64,000 nt of DNA from Paraburkholderia haematera (GTDB lineage: Bacteria; Pseudomonadota; Gammaproteobacteria; Burkholderiales; Burkholderiaceae): contig NZ_CAJNBK010000001.1 in the NCBI RefSeq assembly GCF_905220975.1, positions 1-64,000 on the forward strand. Reading direction: 5' to 3'. This document shows, in pieces, positions 39,694 through 48,172 of this stretch. The notes below the pieces were generated by a model. It ran no database searches and was not told where the DNA came from. It saw only the letters and a program-made list of their open reading frames with translations. Position 1 is the stretch's first letter; the number at the start of each line of letters is the position of its first letter. The position numbers and the translations under genes were made by a program.

Positions 39694-40668
39694 ATGGAAA
39701 ACAAATCACATGCCTTCTGGGCAGGGATCTTCACGGTGGCCTTGCTGGCTGCAATCGCGGTGGCGGCTTTTCTGTTCAACGTCGATCGTTCCGTGCGGGT
39801 GCCATACGATCTGATCGCGCGCACCAACGTCACGGGGCTCTATACCGACGCGGCGGTGCGCTATCGCGGGCTCGACGTCGGCAAGGTGCAGTCGATCAAA
39901 TTCGACCGGGATCATCCGGGGCAGATTCTGATCCGCATTCTGGTCGACACGCACGCGCCGATTACGCACTCCACGTTCGGCAGCCTCGGGTTCCAGGGCG
40001 TGACGGGGATCGCCTTCATCCAGCTGGATGATAGTGGGCGCGATCCGACGCCGCTCGCGTCGTCGACGAAACAGGTGGCGCAATTGCCGATGCGCCCGGG
40101 CTTGCTCGATCAGTTGCAGCAGCGCGGCGACGTCCTGATACGCAAACTCGAAAGAGTCACTGACGACGTCGACAATCTGTTGTCGCCGGAAATGGTCAGC
40201 CAGTTGCAAGGCACGGCGGCGAGCATCCAGAAAGCCGCCGACGGTGTCGCCACGCTGACCCAGCAGATGGCGCCGGCAGCCGGCAAGCTGCCCGCCACGA
40301 TCAACGAACTGGATCGCACGCTGGCATCGACCAATCAGTTGATCACCAGTCTGAACCGCCCGGACGGGCCGTTCGAGACCAACCTGAACAAGGTCGGGAC
40401 AGCGGCGCAGCAAGCGGGAGATGCGCTGGCGTCGATGGACAGTTCGATCCAGGAGCTGTCGGCGCGCGTCGGTTATGACACGCTGCCGCGCGTCAATTCG
40501 CTCGCCGAAGACGTGCGCTCCGCGGCGCGTTCAGTGGACCGCGCGGCCGACACGTTCAGCACCAATCCGCGCAGCGTGCTGTTCGGTGCGCCGGGCGCGA
40601 CGCCGGGCCCTGGCGAAGCCGGCTTTACGTGGCCGGCCGCCCGCGCCGCTACGCACGTCGCCCAATGA
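39694..40668 (+). CDS. mlaD: MlaD-type MCE-domain protein
   Basis: 324 residues. One N-terminal membrane helix (FWAGIFTVALLAAIAVAAFLF, ~8-28), an MCE domain (~38-120; VRYRGLDVGKVQSI, GFQGVTGIAFIQL) and a long helical periplasmic part (~150-290) with coiled-coil-like heptads. This longer helical form differs from E. coli MlaD (183 residues) and is closer to PqiB/LetB- or Mce-like single-MCE proteins. Binds and passes lipids across the periplasm. 17-base gap after mlaF. Confidence 0.9.
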   Translation: MENKSHAFWAGIFTVALLAAIAVAAFLFNVDRSVRVPYDLIARTNVTGLYTDAAVRYRGLDVGKVQSIKFDRDHPGQILIRILVDTHAPITHSTFGSLGFQGVTGIAFIQLDDSGRDPTPLASSTKQVAQLPMRPGLLDQLQQRGDVLIRKLERVTDDVDNLLSPEMVSQLQGTAASIQKAADGVATLTQQMAPAAGKLPATINELDRTLASTNQLITSLNRPDGPFETNLNKVGTAAQQAGDALASMDSSIQELSARVGYDTLPRVNSLAEDVRSAARSVDRAADTFSTNPRSVLFGAPGATPGPGEAGFTWPAARAATHVAQ

Positions 40669-40696
40669 AATGAATTGAAGGTTTTGAAGAAGGAAC

Positions 40697-41329
40697 ATGG
40701 TTATGTCACGCTCGATTCACCGATTGTTGTCCTCGAGTGCCGCGCTTGCGATGCTGCTCGCGTTCGGCGTGCTGGCTGCAGGCTGCGCCGGCAACCCCGC
40801 GGCGATCTCGGATATCCGCTACGACCTCGGGCCGCCGGCCCCGGCGGCCTCGGCCGGCACGCTGCCGGCGGTGAAGGTGCTCGATGTCACCGCATCCGCC
40901 AACCTGGAATCCAACAAGCTGATTTACCGGCTCAGCTACGCCGACGCCCAGCAGACGGCGTCGTACGCGAATAGCCACTGGACCATGGCGCCGTCGCAAT
41001 TGCTGACCCAGCGTCTGCGCGGCGCCCTCAGTTCGCGTGGCACCGTGCTGACGGGCGCCGACGGCGTGCACGCCCCGGTCCTGAAGGTCGATCTGAGCGA
41101 GTTCGAGCAGGTCTTCGATAGCCAGTCGCAAAGCCACGCTGCGGTCACCGTGCGCGTCACGTTGACCCAAAGCGGTAAGGTGATCGGTCAGCGCACCTTC
41201 ATCGCGCGTGCGCCGTCCCGTTCGGCGGACGCTGCCGGCGGCGCGCAGGCGCTCGCCGCGGCCAGCGACGATCTCGTCGCGCAGATCGGCGCCTGGCTCG
41301 GCGTGCAGGCGCTGGTCGCCGCGCAATGA
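40697..41329 (+). CDS. ABC-type transport auxiliary lipoprotein (PqiC-like)
   Basis: 210 residues. Lipoprotein signal with lipobox LAAGC (Cys30), then the PqiC/DUF330 fold: ISDIRYDLGPP, NKLIYRLSYADAQQTASYANSHW and LTQRLRGALSS. It would sit at the outer membrane as the far end of the MCE lipid bridge, replacing MlaC/MlaA in function. Two ATGs (40697, 40703) are possible starts; GAAGGAAC precedes the first. Confidence 0.9.
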   Translation: MVMSRSIHRLLSSSAALAMLLAFGVLAAGCAGNPAAISDIRYDLGPPAPAASAGTLPAVKVLDVTASANLESNKLIYRLSYADAQQTASYANSHWTMAPSQLLTQRLRGALSSRGTVLTGADGVHAPVLKVDLSEFEQVFDSQSQSHAAVTVRVTLTQSGKVIGQRTFIARAPSRSADAAGGAQALAAASDDLVAQIGAWLGVQALVAAQ

Positions 41330-41360
41330 CCGGCCTGCAGCGCACGCAACGGAGCGCTGC

Positions 41361-42518
41361 ATGAGCGTGAAGCCCTGGCAGCGCCGTCCTTCGGCGCTTG
41401 CCCGCCAGGCGCTGGGGCTGTACACGGCGCTGATCGTTTACGGTTCGTGGTATCCGTTTTCCGGCTGGCGTTCGCTTGGCCTCGCTCCGTTTGCCTATCT
41501 GTCCGATCCCATGCCGCAGTACCTGACGGCGTTCGACGTCGTCACGAACGTGCTGGGCTATATGCCATTCGGCGCGCTGATGGTGCTCGCGGTGTATCCG
41601 CGTTGGCGCGGCCCGCTGGCGGTTGCCTTGGCCTTCTTGCTTGGCGGGCTGTTGTCGGGCGTGATGGAAGCCGTGCAAACCTATCTGCCGACGCGCGTTG
41701 CCTCCAACCTCGATCTGGCCGCCAATGCGCTCGGCGCGCTGCTCGGCGCGGCGATCATGTCGCCGGCCACCGACGCATTGCTCGATCGCGGCTTGCTGCG
41801 GCGTTTGCGGCTCCTCTGGTTCGAGCGCGACAGGGCGGCGCTCGCGTGTCTCGTCGCCTTGTGGCCGTTCGCAACGATGTACCCGGCGCCGCGCCTCTTC
41901 GGTCTCGGCAACTGGCCGCGCGAACTCTGGCTGCGTTTCGATTCGACGACGCAAGACGCCTTGCTCGCATGGACGCCGCCGGCCTGGCACGTCGGCGCGT
42001 GGCCGGCGCTGGTTGCCGCCTGGCTGCCGGACGACGCCTGGGAAGCCGTCATCACCACGCTCAATCTGTTTGGGGCACTCGTCCTGGCTTCGCTGACGGT
42101 GCGCCGCCATGCGCCGCTCGCGCGCCTCTTGATCGTGTTTATTGTCGCGACCTTGTGCGTCAAGGCGGGCGCGACCTTTCTGCAATCGCAATCCGGCCTC
42201 GCCTTCGACTGGGCGACGCCCGGCGCACTGGCAGGGCTCGCGTGCGGCACGGTGGCAGCACTGCTGACGCTGCGCTTGCGGCGCGCGGTGCGTGCTGCGC
42301 TCGCGGCCGGTGCGCTCGCGGTGGCGCTGGTGTTCGTCAACCTGCTGCCGGTGAATCCGTATTTCGATGCCGTGCTGGCCGACTGGCGCCAGGGCCGGTA
42401 TCTGCACTTCAATGGTCTCGCACATTGGATCGCGTGGATCTGGCCGTATGCGGCGCTGGTGTGGCTCGCCTATCTCGTCGAACAGGTGTGGCTCAAGCGG
42501 CGCGTGAAGCGCGCCTGA
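41361..42518 (+). CDS. VanZ family membrane protein
   Basis: 385 residues, about ten hydrophobic segments. The N-terminal VanZ pattern is seen in LIVYGSWYPFSGWRS, VVTNVLGYMPFGALMVL and EAVQTYLPTRVASNLDLAANALGALLGA. VanZ proteins are linked to lipid-phosphate or teicoplanin phenotypes, but the Gram-negative ones are unstudied in detail. The second half (after ~200) has further helices not typical of the short VanZ domain. Start 41361 follows CGGAGCGCTGC. Last gene of the MCE operon, 31 bases after the lipoprotein, suggesting a lipid-related job. Confidence 0.85.
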   Translation: MSVKPWQRRPSALARQALGLYTALIVYGSWYPFSGWRSLGLAPFAYLSDPMPQYLTAFDVVTNVLGYMPFGALMVLAVYPRWRGPLAVALAFLLGGLLSGVMEAVQTYLPTRVASNLDLAANALGALLGAAIMSPATDALLDRGLLRRLRLLWFERDRAALACLVALWPFATMYPAPRLFGLGNWPRELWLRFDSTTQDALLAWTPPAWHVGAWPALVAAWLPDDAWEAVITTLNLFGALVLASLTVRRHAPLARLLIVFIVATLCVKAGATFLQSQSGLAFDWATPGALAGLACGTVAALLTLRLRRAVRAALAAGALAVALVFVNLLPVNPYFDAVLADWRQGRYLHFNGLAHWIAWIWPYAALVWLAYLVEQVWLKRRVKRA

Positions 42519-42668
42519 GGTACACGTGAAGGGAGGGCGCAGTGCATGCGCGCAGCCAGATGAGTCGTGCGAAGCGGCGCAGGACGCACGCCGGAAAGTG
42601 CGCTGCAACCCCGGCCGGCCGGCGAACCGCCGTGTGCTCTCCATTCAGCGACCGCCGGCCCCGCTCGC

Positions 42669-42674
42669 TATAAT
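42669..42674 (+). promoter_or_regulatory. -10 box of the ferredoxin gene
   Basis: TATAAT 71 bases upstream of the ferredoxin start; a weak TTCAGC lies 19 bases upstream of it. Confidence 0.5.
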
Positions 42675-42745
42675 CGTCCGCATACCTGAAGCGCCGCAGC
42701 GCCTCAAGCGCCATTCCTACTCTTACAGTCTCGCCTCCGGACATC

Positions 42746-43069
42746 ATGGACTCCTTCTACAAGTACCACGTCTTCTTCTGCCTCAATCAGCGCGAACCCG
42801 GCGCGGAGCGACCGAGTTGCGCGAATTGCAACGCACAGGCGATGCAGGAGTACGCGAAAAAACGCGTGAAGCAACTCGGCCTCGCCGGCCCCGGCCAGGT
42901 GCGGATCAACAAGGCCGGTTGCCTCGAGCGCTGCGAACTCGGCCCGACGCTCGTCGTCTATCCGGAAGGGGTCTGGTACACCTACGTCGACGAGAGCGAC
43001 ATCGATGAAATCGTCGATTCGCACCTCGTGAACGGCAAGATCGTCGAGCGTCTGAAAATCGATCAATAA
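42746..43069 (+). CDS. Thioredoxin-like [2Fe-2S] ferredoxin
   Basis: 107 residues. Cysteines at Cys12 (VFFCLNQ), Cys25/28 (SCANC), Cys59 and Cys63 (GCLERCELGP) match the (2Fe-2S) thioredoxin-like ferredoxin family, with EGVWYT and IDEIVDSHL near the end. Cytosolic electron carrier or cluster protein with unknown partner. The next gene begins nine bases after its stop. Confidence 0.9.
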   Translation: MDSFYKYHVFFCLNQREPGAERPSCANCNAQAMQEYAKKRVKQLGLAGPGQVRINKAGCLERCELGPTLVVYPEGVWYTYVDESDIDEIVDSHLVNGKIVERLKIDQ

Positions 43070-43077
43070 GCCTCGTC

Positions 43078-43722
43078 ATGAATGCACATACGAAGAAGTA
43101 TCTGATCGACGGCCCGGTCGGCAAGATCGAAGTCGCGCTGGATTTGCCCGACGACATGCGTGAAACCGGCGCCGCGCCGCGCGGCATCGCACTGGTCGCG
43201 CACCCGCATCCGCTGTTCGGCGGCACGATGGACAACAAGGTCGCGCAGACACTCGCGCGCACGCTTGTGCAGTTGAACTACGTGACGTACCGCTCGAATT
43301 TTCGGGGTGTCGGCGAAACGCAAGGCGAGCATGACGCCGGCATCGGCGAGCGCGACGATCTGCGCGCCGTGCTCGATCATATGCGCGCACAAGCCGGGCA
43401 GGGCGATCTGCCCCTCGTATTGGCGGGTTTTTCGTTCGGCACCTTTGTGCTGTCGCACGTAGCCGCGAAGCTACGCGAAGAAGGTCAGGCGATCGAGCGG
43501 CTCGTGTTCGTCGGCACCGCGGCGAGCCGTTGGGAAGTCGCACCCGTGCCGGAAAACACACTCGTGATTCACGGTGAAACCGACGAGACCGTTCCCATTC
43601 AGTCGGTTTTCGACTGGGCGCGACCGCAGGAATTGCCGGTCGTCGTGATTCCGGGGGCAGAGCATTTTCTGCATCGCAAGCTGCACGTCCTGAAGCGGAT
43701 CATTGTCGACGCGTGGCGTTGA
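43078..43722 (+). CDS. Alpha/beta hydrolase
   Basis: 214 residues. ALVAHPHPLFGGTMDNKV is the oxyanion region of the YpfH/CocE-like short hydrolases, nucleophile in GFSFGT, Asp in HGETDETV, and final His in GAEHFLH. Hydrolyses an unknown ester or peptide. Tightly spaced after the ferredoxin gene, in a two-gene unit. Confidence 0.87.
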   Translation: MNAHTKKYLIDGPVGKIEVALDLPDDMRETGAAPRGIALVAHPHPLFGGTMDNKVAQTLARTLVQLNYVTYRSNFRGVGETQGEHDAGIGERDDLRAVLDHMRAQAGQGDLPLVLAGFSFGTFVLSHVAAKLREEGQAIERLVFVGTAASRWEVAPVPENTLVIHGETDETVPIQSVFDWARPQELPVVVIPGAEHFLHRKLHVLKRIIVDAWR

Positions 43723-44045
43723 CGAGCGCGCGGCGTGTGTTTTCCGGGGTACAGGTACGCGCAAACGCAAATTAATCGCCACCCTTTGGTCAAAGATACC
43801 AGGATAGCGCGCGTATAATGGGCGCTCTTTTTTGGGCGCAGCATCGCCCACCCGGCAGTTCGCGCGACGCGTAGCTTCATTCTCGCGCGCAGCGGTGCCG
43901 GATGCGAGGCGTGCTGCGCGAACCGATCGCGTGGCCGGAAGTCCAATGGGCGCCGTGCCGTTTTTTTACGGCCTGACGCTCGCCGACCGGCTCCTCAAAA
44001 CTATGCGCCCTGCGCGCGATGTATTTTTCCGCACGAATCGACCCT
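43723..44045. other. Upstream region of the carboxypeptidase gene
   Basis: 323 bases without a gene. TATAAT at 43814-43819 is a good plus-strand -10; TTGGTC (43786-43791) is present but 22 bases away, too far for a normal pair. The leader that follows is ~220 bases with a T6 run at 43827-43833. Confidence 0.45.
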
Positions 44046-45275
44046 ATGCGTTTCTCCACCTCCGGCCGCACGTCATTCCCGTCAGTTTCTTCTTTCGTTC
44101 CCTCTACGCTTAGCCGTGCCGTGACTCTAGGCATCGTGTTGCCGGCCACGCTCGTGGCCAGCACGGCGTTCGCACAAGTGCCGCCGCCCGCGGTGAATGC
44201 GCGCTCGTGGGTGCTTGTCGATGCAACCAGCAATCAGGTGCTCGCATCGGGCAATGCCGACGAACGCGTCGAACCGGCCTCGCTGACCAAGCTGATGACC
44301 GCGTACCTCGTCTTCGAAGCACTGCAGACGAAGAAGATCACGATGGACCAGACGGTAATGCCGAGCGAAGCGGTGCGCCGCGTGCGCACCGACGAATCGC
44401 GCATGTTCATCGAAGCGAACAAGCCGGTGACCGTGCACGATCTGGTGTACGGCATGATCATCCAGTCGGGTAACGACGCGGCGATCGCGCTGGCCGAACT
44501 GGTGGGCGGCAGCGAAGCGCAGTTCGTCAACATGATGAACACCGAAGCGGCGAAGCTCGGCATGAAGAACACGCATTTCGCCGACGTGAACGGCATGCCC
44601 GACCCGCAGCACTACACCACGGCGGGCGACCTCGCGGTGCTGTCTGCGCGTCTGATCCGTGACTTCCCCGACTACTACAACATCTTCTCGGTCAAGGAAT
44701 TCACGTACAACAAGATCAAGCAGCCGAACCGCAACCGTCTGCTGTGGATCGACCCGACGGTGGACGGTCTGAAGACCGGTCACACGCAAGCCGCCGGTTA
44801 CTGCCTGATCGCCAGCGCGAAGCGTTCGCTGCCGGGCACGACCGAAGGGTCGCGCCGTCTTGTCTCGGTGATGATGGGCGAGACCAAGGAGCACGACCGC
44901 GTGCAGGACAGCCTGAAGATGCTGAACTACGGCTACACCGCGTACGACACGGTGCATCTGTACAAGGCGAATCAGGTGGTGGGCACGCCGCGCGTTTACA
45001 AGGGTGCGCAAGACACTGTGCAGATCGGCGTGAAGGGCGATCAGTACATCACCGTGCCGAAGGGCATGGGCGACAAGGTGAAGCCGCAGATCGAGCAGAT
45101 CGATCCGCTGATCGCGCCGATTGCGAACGGTCAGCAGGTCGGCACCGCGAAGCTCGTGGCCGACGGCAAGGTGCTGGCGCAATTCCCGATCGTCGCGCTG
45201 CAGGCTGTGCCGCAAGCCGGCGTGGTCGGCCGTGTGTGGGATTCGCTGATGCTGATGTTCAACAAGAAGAAGTAA
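44046..45275 (+). CDS. dacC: D-alanyl-D-alanine carboxypeptidase (PBP5/6 type)
   Basis: 409 residues. Signal peptide of ~43 residues (long N-region, cleavage after AFA), then the peptidase S11 domain: SLTK (Ser79 nucleophile, Lys82), SGN (141-143) and KTG (243-245). A C-terminal PBP5-type beta domain (~310-390) ends with an amphipathic helix WDSLMLMFNKKK for membrane binding. Trims the terminal D-Ala of peptidoglycan stem peptides. I choose ATG 44046 over 44019 because the latter adds residues before the basic n-region. Confidence 0.93.
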   Translation: MRFSTSGRTSFPSVSSFVPSTLSRAVTLGIVLPATLVASTAFAQVPPPAVNARSWVLVDATSNQVLASGNADERVEPASLTKLMTAYLVFEALQTKKITMDQTVMPSEAVRRVRTDESRMFIEANKPVTVHDLVYGMIIQSGNDAAIALAELVGGSEAQFVNMMNTEAAKLGMKNTHFADVNGMPDPQHYTTAGDLAVLSARLIRDFPDYYNIFSVKEFTYNKIKQPNRNRLLWIDPTVDGLKTGHTQAAGYCLIASAKRSLPGTTEGSRRLVSVMMGETKEHDRVQDSLKMLNYGYTAYDTVHLYKANQVVGTPRVYKGAQDTVQIGVKGDQYITVPKGMGDKVKPQIEQIDPLIAPIANGQQVGTAKLVADGKVLAQFPIVALQAVPQAGVVGRVWDSLMLMFNKKK

Positions 45276-45288
45276 GAGCCCAAGGGCG

Positions 45289-45606
45289 ATGTCCGCTGTT
45301 TCCGACGTTTCGCTCGACCCGATCGCCTATCTGAACGGCGAGCGGGTGCCTAGGTCCGAAGCGCGCGTCCCGGTTCTCGATCGCGGTTTTATTTTCGGCG
45401 ACGGCATGCTGACCGAGGGTTCGTCTTCGGATATCTGGATGGTGAAGGACGGCGCGCTGTACGCGCCGCCGCGCAGCTCGACGGTCAGCCGGTTGGCAAC
45501 GGCAAGCCGGGCGCCGTGTTTGCAGCGTTGTACGCGGCCTATCAGCGTGCCAAGGCCAAGGAAGCGCACGAAGCGCACGAAGCGCACGAAGCGCAGCAAG
45601 GAGTAG
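45289..45606 (+). pseudogene. D-amino-acid transaminase remnant (two internal deletions, frameshift)
   Basis: Only three fragments of a ~300-residue fold-type IV aminotransferase remain. The N-terminus (YLNGERVPRSEARVPVLDRG, FIFGDG) is joined in frame to the middle piece MLTEGSSSDIWMVKDGALYAPP (written here as the family pattern), skipping ~130-140 residues including the PLP lysine region; a second joint then puts the C-terminal piece DGQPVGNGKPGAVFAALYAA in another frame (codons starting at 45480). The open frame that remains ends in Thr/Lys/Arg repeats. The first joint is at a GACGG present on both sides, so deletion by short homology is likely. The 3' end holds the 9-bp repeat. It lies between dacC and the DUF493 gene, where an intact transaminase gene is usual in relatives. 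Confidence 0.8.
45561..45596. repeat. 9-bp tandem repeat, four units
   Basis: GAAGCGCAC three times and GAAGCGCAG once, inside the transaminase remnant; in the original frame it would encode an Glu-Ala-His tail. Confidence 0.85.
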
Positions 45607-45609
45607 AAA

Positions 45610-45879
45610 GTGAATCCCGCGAAAGAATCATTGCTTGAGTTTCCGTGCGACTTTCCCATCAAGATCATGGGCAAGTCGCATCCCGAGTTCGCCGAGACGA
45701 TGGTCACGGTGGTTCGGCAGTTCGATAACGAAGTCGACCCCGAACGTGTGGAAACGCGACCGTCCAGCGGCGGCAATTACACGGGTTTGACGGTCACGGT
45801 GCGCGCCACGAGCCAGGCGCAGCTCGACGATATCTACCGCGCGCTCACCGGCCATCCGATGGTGAAGGTGGTGCTTTAA
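45610..45879 (+). CDS. ybeD: DUF493 (YbeD) family protein
   Basis: 89 residues, GTG start at 45610 with AAGGAGTAG upstream. Ferredoxin-like alpha/beta fold with LEFPCDFPIKIMGKS, FAETMVTVVRQFD and GNYTGLTVTVRATSQAQLDDIYRAL. It is a small cytosolic protein found beside lipB in many proteobacteria; a role in lipoate metabolism or a regulatory role is suspected from that position. Here lipB lies 1.5 kb further on. Confidence 0.9.
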   Translation: MNPAKESLLEFPCDFPIKIMGKSHPEFAETMVTVVRQFDNEVDPERVETRPSSGGNYTGLTVTVRATSQAQLDDIYRALTGHPMVKVVL

Positions 45880-45894
45880 CGCCAGGCTTTGTGT

Positions 45895-46863
45895 TTACGG
45901 CGTGACGCGCAAGGCGTCCGCCGCCAGATCGGCGCAAGCTTCAGGACCCGCCTCGCAAGCTTGCTCGAAAAGCTGTTTGAACCGTCCCACTTCTTCGAAT
46001 ACCCAGGCGCGGAACGCCTTGACGCGCGCGGTTTCGAGCATCTGCGGCGGGCAGACGAAGTAGTACTGCCACGGGCTCGGCCCATCCACATTGAATAGCC
46101 GCACAAGGCGGCCTGCTGCGATCTCGTGCATCGCCAACGAACGGCGTGTGAGCGCGACCCCCTGACCGTCGATGGCCGCCTGCAGCAGATTCGACGAATC
46201 CTGATACAGCACACCGCGCTTCGGTTCTGGCCAGTCGGCGAGGCCGGCTGCGTCGAACCACGGGCGCCAGAGTTCGTCGTCCGAGCGCAGGAGGGGCACT
46301 TTGGCCAGGTCGGCGGGCGTTTGCGGCAGCTTGCCGCCGTTGAAATTCGGCGAGCAGGCTGGAAAAAAGATCTCCTCCAGCAGCAACTCCGCGTGCAGCC
46401 CCGAATATTTGCCGTAGCCGAAGCGGATCGCCACGTCGACGTCGTCGCGCGCGAAGTCGGTCAACGCGTTGGTGGAAAGCAGTTCGAGGTCCCACTGGGG
46501 ATGCGCCTCGATAAAGCTGCCGAGGCGCGGCGTCACCCAGCGCGCCGCAAACGAAGTCAGCATGGAAACGACCAGGCGCCGCTCGCGATCGCCGGCGCGG
46601 ATTTCGCGGGTGGCGTCGACAAGCGCCGTCAGCCCGGCGCGCACGCGCGTGGCGTAGCGGCGACCCGTGTCCGTGAGCCGGACGCGTTTGCCGTCGCGGG
46701 CGAACAGCGTGACGCCCAATTCTGCTTCGAGCGCGCGAATCTGGTGACTGACGGCGCCGTGCGTGACGAACAGTTCGTCTGCTGCGCGCGAGAAGCTCTC
46801 GTGGCGGGCGGCGGCTTCGAACGCCTTGATGGCGTTCAGTGGGGGTAGTTGCCGGAGGTCCAT
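45895..46863 (-). CDS. LysR-family regulator, GcvA type
   Basis: 322 residues. DNA-binding domain LPPLNAIKAFEAAARHESFSR AADELFVTHGAVSHQIR (written with a break) with the GcvA-like LPPLNALRAFEAAAR start, recognition helix at ~31-42, and LysR substrate-binding domain (~95-300). Divergent from the DUF2917 gene. A TACAAT -10 is seen on the minus strand at 46932-46927. Its target is most likely the divergent gene; no glycine-cleavage genes are present here, so the name gcvA is not given. Confidence 0.9.
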   Translation of the reverse strand: MDLRQLPPLNAIKAFEAAARHESFSRAADELFVTHGAVSHQIRALEAELGVTLFARDGKRVRLTDTGRRYATRVRAGLTALVDATREIRAGDRERRLVVSMLTSFAARWVTPRLGSFIEAHPQWDLELLSTNALTDFARDDVDVAIRFGYGKYSGLHAELLLEEIFFPACSPNFNGGKLPQTPADLAKVPLLRSDDELWRPWFDAAGLADWPEPKRGVLYQDSSNLLQAAIDGQGVALTRRSLAMHEIAAGRLVRLFNVDGPSPWQYYFVCPPQMLETARVKAFRAWVFEEVGRFKQLFEQACEAGPEACADLAADALRVTP

Positions 46864-46961
46864 CGCAATATTTCTCACATAGAGGTGAAAATAGATCGTT
46901 TTGCGTAAACCCTTGCTACGCCTACGATTGTAGCCATGAAACGAACTTTGGCGAGGGCATC
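46864..46961. promoter_or_regulatory. Shared LysR/DUF2917 control region
   Basis: 98 bases. Contains ATTTCTCAC-6 bp-GTGAAAAT (around 46868-46891), an imperfect inverted repeat with flanking ATTT/AAAT and CAC/GTG of LysR T-N11-A type, and TACAAT on the minus strand at 46932-46927. Confidence 0.4.
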
Positions 46962-47288
46962 ATGCGAGAAATTTCCTCTAGCATCGGGTTTGAAATCCGC
47001 AGCGGCGAAACCATTCCTATGAAGGTAGCACGCAGCACCAAGCTGGTAGTGCACGGCGGCGCGGTGTGGGTCACGCGCAGCGACGACACCGAAGACTACT
47101 GGCTGCAGCCCGGCCACACGCTGCGGCTGCGGCGCGGTGAACGGCTGTGGTTGAGCGCTGAGGGCAGCACGCATGCGAAGGTGGCCTTTTCGGTGCCGAC
47201 GCGCTGCGACGAACGTGCGCTGAACTGGCTCGCGCGGGTCGGCGAACGGCTGGCGGCCCGTATGCGTGGGGGCTGGCGCACGGTGTGA
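46962..47288 (+). CDS. DUF2917 family protein
   Basis: 108 residues. SGETIPMKVARSTKLVVHGGAVWVTR (family pattern, cupin-like strand set) with WLQPGHTLRLRRGERLWLSAEG. A small beta-rich cytosolic protein of unknown function found in Burkholderiales beside LysR genes. ATG 46962 follows GGCGAGGGCATC. Confidence 0.85.
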   Translation: MREISSSIGFEIRSGETIPMKVARSTKLVVHGGAVWVTRSDDTEDYWLQPGHTLRLRRGERLWLSAEGSTHAKVAFSVPTRCDERALNWLARVGERLAARMRGGWRTV

Positions 47289-47433
47289 CGATGCCGTGGG
47301 GCCATTCAGCGACGGCGAACCGGCGCCGCAACTGAACGGCCGCGACGGCAACGCCGAATCTAATGCTTGCCAATCGCGCGGCGTGCCGGCACGTCCGGCG
47401 GGGTTTCCCAGATTTCGGTAAACTGTCGGGATC

Positions 47434-48159
47434 ATGTGTGCCACCCCGGTTTCCCCGTCTCCCTTGCCCGCCACGGCGCCGCTTACGCTGCGCTGGCTTG
47501 GCAACGAACCCTACGAAGCCAGTTTCGAAGCGATGCGCGCGTTCACCGACGCGCGCACCGCCGATACACCCGACGAAATCTGGCTGGTCGAACATCCTCC
47601 CGTCTTTACGCTCGGCCAGGCCGGCGACCCGGCGCATCTATTGGCTGCCGATAGCGGCATTCCGCTGGTCAAGGTCGACCGGGGCGGCCAGATCACCTAT
47701 CACGGGCCCGGGCAGGTCGTCGCCTACCTGCTGCTGGACCTGCGCCGGCGCAAGCTGATGGTGCGCGAGATGGTCACGCGGATCGAGCAGGCCGTGATCG
47801 ACACCCTCGCGGCGTATAATCTCGCCGGAGAACGCAAGGCGGGCGCCCCCGGTATCTACGTGGCGCCCGGGCCGGACGCCGGGCTGCATGCCGGTGCCAA
47901 GATTGCCGCGCTGGGTCTGAAAATCCGCAACGGCTGCAGCTATCACGGCGTGAGCCTGAATGTGAACATGGACTTGCAGCCGTTTCTGGCCATCAATCCA
48001 TGCGGCTATGCGGGGCTCGAAACAGTCGATATGGCAGCGCTGGGCGTTGCCGCCGGCTGGGACGAGGTGGCCCGTACCTTTGCAGCATGCCTCACCGCAA
48101 ACCTCGACGGCAGTCCCGCGGCCGTCGCCCAACCGCAGGCCGGTGCTCTTACCGCCTGA
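47434..48159 (+). CDS. lipB: Octanoyltransferase
   Basis: 241 residues. LipB fold with [20 protein letters not shown] and the catalytic pair Lys156 (GAKIAALG) and Cys190 (NPCGYAGLE), spaced 34 residues as in E. coli. Moves octanoyl from ACP to lipoyl domains. ATG 47434. The lipA gene starts 13 bases after its stop. Confidence 0.95.
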   Translation: MCATPVSPSPLPATAPLTLRWLGNEPYEASFEAMRAFTDARTADTPDEIWLVEHPPVFTLGQAGDPAHLLAADSGIPLVKVDRGGQITYHGPGQVVAYLLLDLRRRKLMVREMVTRIEQAVIDTLAAYNLAGERKAGAPGIYVAPGPDAGLHAGAKIAALGLKIRNGCSYHGVSLNVNMDLQPFLAINPCGYAGLETVDMAALGVAAGWDEVARTFAACLTANLDGSPAAVAQPQAGALTA

Positions 48160-48172
48160 CTGGACCGAACGA

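Noticed and set aside
41199..42644. 481-codon open frame on the minus strand opposite the VanZ gene
   Set aside because: It mirrors the real gene; the product is Arg/Gln-rich with no family pattern and no ribosome binding site, a usual effect of high G+C third positions.
46839..46961. A longer start for the DUF2917 protein at 46839
   Set aside because: It would run through the divergent LysR control region; ATG 46962 matches the family start.
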